From contig JAAWDB010000092.1 of the NCBI GenBank assembly GCA_022793555.1, forward strand, positions 1 to 8,528: DNA of 8,528 nucleotides, in the 5' to 3' direction. This document shows positions 5,061 through 8,528 of the stretch, piece by piece. Position numbers and translations under genes: made by a program. Below the pieces are notes generated by a model that was given only the letters and a program-made list of their open reading frames with translations, was not told where the DNA came from and searched no databases. The stretch comes from Bacilli bacterium. GTDB lineage: Bacteria > Bacillota_I > Bacilli_A > RF39 > UBA660. The stretch's first letter is position 1; the number at the start of each line of letters is the position of its first letter.

Positions 5061-8000
5061 CTTGCGATAATTTAAGATAATACTGATAACGGGCAATCGC
5101 ATGCTCTTTATTTTCTTGTAAAAGAACTTCAGCACAAGAAGCGTCCTTTATTTTTAATGCCCGATAACGAACTTCATTATTTAAAAATTCATCATATCGT
5201 TCAAAATTTGGTTCCTTACTATCTAAATACAATTTTTTCTCCGTTGGTTGATAACGCATCAATAAACTATATCCCACATCTACTGCTAATTTTTGTTCCA
5301 AAGTGCTACAACTCATTCCTCCCTTAATACCATGTTCAATACAAGGTGCATAAGCAAGAATAATACTAGGACCAACATGCTCCTCTGCTTCTTTAAATAC
5401 TTTTAAAGTATGCATCATATTTGCCCCTAAACTAACACTAGCAACATAACAATTCGGATAACTCATGGCAATACGGAACAAATCTTTTTTTGGCACTCGC
5501 TTACCAAAGTCAGCAAATTCCGCCACTTGTCCTTGATGGCTCGATTTACTCATCTGTCCACCTGTATTCGAATAAACCTCCGTATCCAAAACTAAAATTT
5601 TAACATTTTCATTACTTGAAAGCACATGATCAATTCCCCCAAAACCAATATCATATGCCCAACCATCTCCACCAAAGGCCCAAACTGTTCGAGCAGGAAT
5701 ATAATCGATAAGTTCTTTTAAAGAAGCCGGAATGTCTTTTTCTTTTAAAAGTTCCTTTACTTCCAAAGTCTTTGCATAGTCATTAAAATGCTCAAAAAAC
5801 TCATCAAACACTTCTTTAACATCACTAGATACTTGATTATACGTCTCTTTCATAATGGCATAAATTCGTTGCCGTTTTTGTTTGAATGATAAATGCATTC
5901 CATAAGCAAATTCTGCATTATCTTCAAACAACGAATTCGCCCACGGAAGAGTATAAGGTGTTGATGGCACACTTCCACCATAAATACTTGAACATCCCGT
6001 AGCATTCGCAATTACTAATTTGTCTTGATATAACTGAGTTAATAACTTAATATAAGCCGTCTCTCCACATCCCGCACAAGCACCACTAAACTCAAACCGC
6101 GGTTTACGAAGTTGACTATTCTTAATGGTAAAAAGAGGTTCCATATTAGGATTTTCATAAGACTCAAAATAATGATCGGCTTGTTCTTGCTTTTCTTTCG
6201 AATAATCTCCAAATTCTAAAGCTTTCTCCCCATTTTTACCAGGGCAAATATTAATACATAACCCACAACTAGTACAATCTGCTTCACTAATACTAATCAA
6301 ATAATGATAATCTCCCGCACCTAGTGCTGGAATACCTTCCTCATCTTTAACTAAAAATGGACGAATAACCGCATGTGGACAAACCAAAGAACACATTCCA
6401 CATTGAATACAATGTTCACTTTTCCACTTCACAACCTTCGAAGCTACTTTTCGTTTTTCTAATTTACTTAAACCAGATGGAAAAGTACCATCCCTAAATG
6501 GAGCAATTTCAGAAACTGTAATCTCATTACCTAATCGGCGCTCAATTCGTTCAAAAAGATTAAAATTCTTTAAAACTTCTTCCTGACTTTTACCTTCACC
6601 AATTTCTAAAGTATGAATCTCTTCAAAAACACTTTGAATTGCCGCAATATTTTGCTTAACAATATCTTCGCCCTTAGTCGCAAATTCTACTCGAATCGTT
6701 TCACTAACTAAATCTATCGCCTTATCAAATCCTAGTAAAGATAAAATAATGACTTCCATAATTTTATTAATTTTTCCCTTTAACTGATGTTTTAGAGCTA
6801 CACGCTCGGCATCAATTGTCATTATCCGCATCTTTTTACTTTTAATAAGTTCCAAATCACTATGCTTAAACTTACTCATCAAAGCGACATCGTCATTGGT
6901 ATTAACAAGTAACGTAGCCCTCTCACGAACCCCATCTAAAATATCAAACGAATCAAAATACTCCGCTTTCGTTACAACATAGACATTAGGATTTGTTACA
7001 TAAAATGGCGCACGAATCTCATTTTTACTAATGCGCAAATGACTAACTGTAACGCCGCCACTTTTTTTCGAATCATATTCAAAATATCCTTGAACAAATG
7101 AATCACTATGTTCCCCAACAATATGTAAAATATCCTTACTAGCTCCCACCATACCATCAGAGCCAAAACCAAAAATTTTCACTTCCAAATCATCCAAATC
7201 AATATGATAATCTGGAATTTTTAAACTCGTATTTGTGACATCATCATGAATACCAATCGTAAAATTGTGTTTTGGATTGGTTTCTAACATATCATAAACC
7301 GCTTTGATTTGTGCTGGTGTTGTATTCTTACTAGAAAGGCCATAACGTCCTCCAACAATTACTATATCCTGATCCTTTAACGCCGATACCATATCCAAAT
7401 AAAGAGGTTCTCCAATACTTCCACTTTCCTTAGTTCGATCTAAAACGGCAATCCGCTTAACACTACTTGGCAAAACACTAAGCAAATACTTGACACTAAA
7501 AGGACGATACAAATGAACCTCAACAAGTCCATACTTCTTCCCTTTTTTCCGTTCTTCATCAATAACAAGTCTTATCGTATCACAAACACTGCCCATAGCG
7601 ACAATAATATCACTAGCATCCTTATCTCCATAGTAAGCAAATGGAGCATAATGTGTACCCATCAAATGATTTATTTTTTCCATATAATAATTAACCGTAT
7701 CAGAAACTTCTTCATAATCACGATTTTTGGCTTCTAAACTTTGAAAATAAATATCTTCATTTTCAGCCATGCCTCTTTGTTTCATACAAGAAACATTTAA
7801 AGCTCGGTTTTTAAACGCTTCCACACTCTCCCAAGGAACTAACTTTAACAATTCCTCTTCATCAATTGATAGAATCGTATTTAACTCATGACTAGTTCGA
7901 AACCCATCAAAAAAATGTAAAAATGGCAAACTACTTTTCATTGCTGACAAATGAGCAACCGCCGCTAAATTCTGGGCATCAAACACACTAGAAGAAGAAA

Positions 8001-8412
8001 GCATACAAAAGCCAGTTCCTCGTGTCGCATAAACATCACTATGATCTCCAAAAATGGATAACGCATGCGTAGCCACCGTTCGGCTTGCCACATGAATAAC
8101 CCCTGGTAACATTTCTCCAGCCATCTTATACATATTTGGTAACATAAGTAAAAGCCCTTGACTTGCCGTAAAAGTTGTCGCAAGACTTCCCGTAATTAAT
8201 GCCCCATGCATAGCTCCAGCTGCACCTGCTTCACTTTGCATCTCCACCACATTAACCTTATCGTGATATAAATTATAGTGATCAGTATGTGATAAATAAT
8301 CGACATTACTTGCCATAGGACTAGATGGCGTAATAGGATAAATACTCGCCACTTCACTAAACAAATATGCAATATTTGATACTGCCTTATTTCCATCTAT
8401 GATCTGTTTCAT
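5053..8412 (-). CDS. nifJ: Pyruvate:ferredoxin (flavodoxin) oxidoreductase, single-chain
   Basis: PFOR oxidises pyruvate with coenzyme A to acetyl-CoA and CO2 and passes electrons to ferredoxin or flavodoxin in the cytoplasm of anaerobes. The 1119 residues carry all expected domains fused: the pyrimidine-binding domain at the N-terminus (YPITPSSPM 25-33; the TPP-activating Glu at E61; R111 near the substrate), the gamma/CoA domains in the middle, and a two-cluster ferredoxin domain (C668, C671, C674, C678 and C713, C716, C719, C723). The TPP/pyrophosphate domain follows, with the proximal cluster cysteines C779, C782, C807 and C1024, the TPP motif GGDGWAYDIGFGGIDHVL (914-931) and EVYSNTGGQM (945-954). 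It is slightly shorter than the common 1170-1180 residues and lacks the long C-terminal extension of the Desulfovibrio enzyme. ATG at 8412 is chosen because GGAGG (8422-8418) lies five bases upstream and MKQIIDGN is the usual family start; an 18-codon upstream extension would overlap the promoter. All cofactor residues look intact. Confidence 0.97.
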   Translation of the reverse strand: MKQIIDGNKAVSNIAYLFSEVASIYPITPSSPMASNVDYLSHTDHYNLYHDKVNVVEMQSEAGAAGAMHGALITGSLATTFTASQGLLLMLPNMYKMAGEMLPGVIHVASRTVATHALSIFGDHSDVYATRGTGFCMLSSSSVFDAQNLAAVAHLSAMKSSLPFLHFFDGFRTSHELNTILSIDEEELLKLVPWESVEAFKNRALNVSCMKQRGMAENEDIYFQSLEAKNRDYEEVSDTVNYYMEKINHLMGTHYAPFAYYGDKDASDIIVAMGSVCDTIRLVIDEERKKGKKYGLVEVHLYRPFSVKYLLSVLPSSVKRIAVLDRTKESGSIGEPLYLDMVSALKDQDIVIVGGRYGLSSKNTTPAQIKAVYDMLETNPKHNFTIGIHDDVTNTSLKIPDYHIDLDDLEVKIFGFGSDGMVGASKDILHIVGEHSDSFVQGYFEYDSKKSGGVTVSHLRISKNEIRAPFYVTNPNVYVVTKAEYFDSFDILDGVRERATLLVNTNDDVALMSKFKHSDLELIKSKKMRIMTIDAERVALKHQLKGKINKIMEVIILSLLGFDKAIDLVSETIRVEFATKGEDIVKQNIAAIQSVFEEIHTLEIGEGKSQEEVLKNFNLFERIERRLGNEITVSEIAPFRDGTFPSGLSKLEKRKVASKVVKWKSEHCIQCGMCSLVCPHAVIRPFLVKDEEGIPALGAGDYHYLISISEADCTSCGLCINICPGKNGEKALEFGDYSKEKQEQADHYFESYENPNMEPLFTIKNSQLRKPRFEFSGACAGCGETAYIKLLTQLYQDKLVIANATGCSSIYGGSVPSTPYTLPWANSLFEDNAEFAYGMHLSFKQKRQRIYAIMKETYNQVSSDVKEVFDEFFEHFNDYAKTLEVKELLKEKDIPASLKELIDYIPARTVWAFGGDGWAYDIGFGGIDHVLSSNENVKILVLDTEVYSNTGGQMSKSSHQGQVAEFADFGKRVPKKDLFRIAMSYPNCYVASVSLGANMMHTLKVFKEAEEHVGPSIILAYAPCIEHGIKGGMSCSTLEQKLAVDVGYSLLMRYQPTEKKLYLDSKEPNFERYDEFLNNEVRYRALKIKDASCAEVLLQENKEHAIARYQYYLKLSQEN

Positions 8413-8417
8413 AAAAA

Positions 8418-8445
8418 CCTCCATGTTCTCTAAAATATTATAACA
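8418..8445 (-). promoter_or_regulatory. Extended -10 promoter and ribosome binding site of nifJ
   Basis: On the minus strand TGTTATAAT (8445-8437) is a perfect extended -10. No convincing -35 is present, as expected for this promoter type. GGAGG (8422-8418) lies five bases from the ATG and fixes the start. The leader would be about 18 bases. No riboswitch or clear operator is visible in it. Confidence 0.65.
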
Positions 8446-8448
8446 TAC

Positions 8449-8469
8449 AAAAAAGAAGTTAATCACTTC
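8449..8469 (-). terminator. Terminator of the gene upstream of nifJ
   Basis: On the minus strand GAAGT (8469-8465) pairs with ACTTC (8459-8455) around a five-base loop, followed by six T (8454-8449). The TGA stop of the partial upstream gene lies across the stem and loop. A T-rich run (8471-8480) also follows on the plus strand, so it could work in both directions. It ends just upstream of the nifJ -10. Confidence 0.6.
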
Positions 8470-8528
8470 CTTTTTTTCTTCTTTTCTCCTTCTCTGGAAA
8501 ACAAAATATCTGTTTTTAATACAATAAA
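8463..8528 (-). CDS. 3' end of an unidentified gene (21 codons)
   Basis: A minus-strand frame is open from the right edge to TGA at 8465-8463 and ends in a lysine/arginine-rich tail (REGEKKKKRK). Its stop sits inside a terminator hairpin, the same arrangement as at the end of nifJ, and this is the main support for it being real. If so, TGA is a stop in this organism. Twenty-one codons are too few to identify the protein, and a chance open frame cannot be excluded. Confidence 0.45.
   Translation of the reverse strand, partial: FIVLKTDILFSREGEKKKKRK

Noticed and set aside
7513..7737. Plus-strand open frame of 74 codons inside nifJ
   Set aside because: Antisense to nifJ, with no ribosome binding site noticed and no recognisable protein features.
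7965..8396. Two minus-strand frames of 72 and 66 codons in another frame within nifJ
   Set aside because: They overlap the catalytic N-terminal part of nifJ and have no separate initiation signal; they are out-of-frame shadows.
8413..8466. N-terminal extension of nifJ by 18 codons from an upstream ATG
   Set aside because: It would run through the TATAAT box, the terminator of the upstream gene and the GGAGG site; the family starts at MKQIIDGN.

Overview
The window looks like chromosomal DNA from a low-GC, anaerobic Bacillota, possibly from the Erysipelotrichia/gut Bacilli side; that placement is an inference from composition and gene content. Supporting signs are very AT-rich coding DNA, Bacillus-type GGAGG or GGTGAT ribosome binding sites, TATAAT promoters, U-tract terminators, and a one-chain pyruvate:ferredoxin oxidoreductase (PFOR), which is typical of anaerobes. 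Tryptophan is read from TGG, and TGA appears to serve as a stop at 8463-8465, so the standard bacterial code fits better than the Mycoplasma code.

Every protein gene lies on the minus strand, so the window reads from right to left. At the right edge are the last 21 codons of an unidentified gene (8463-8528), closed by a terminator. Next come nifJ/PFOR (5053-8412), with its own extended -10 promoter and a terminator that includes its stop codon. A gap of about 520 bases without a protein gene follows. It contains a very good plus-strand promoter, a predicted small RNA of about 100 nt with its own terminator, a second plus-strand terminator, and an AT-rich stretch with three perfect inverted repeats. 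Then comes recG (2548-4533), the DNA branch-migration helicase.

The left 2.4 kb hold the most unusual content: two tandem paralogous proteins of about 400 residues related to sigma-70 (1252-2457, and 1-1195, which runs off the left edge). Each starts at sigma region 1.2 and has regions 2, 3 and a degenerate 4. Each then carries an extra C-terminal section of about 145 residues containing what looks like a second sigma-4-like helix-turn-helix. Both lack the paired tryptophans and the glutamine of region 2.4 that housekeeping sigma factors use at the -10 element. Both have their own TATAAT box and the same GGTGATTTTT sequence just before the start.

nifJ (central carbon and electron metabolism) and recG (DNA repair) are ordinary genes with no evident functional link to each other or to the sigma-like pair; each has its own promoter. 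The candidates for something undescribed are the sigma-like pair and the small RNA between recG and nifJ.
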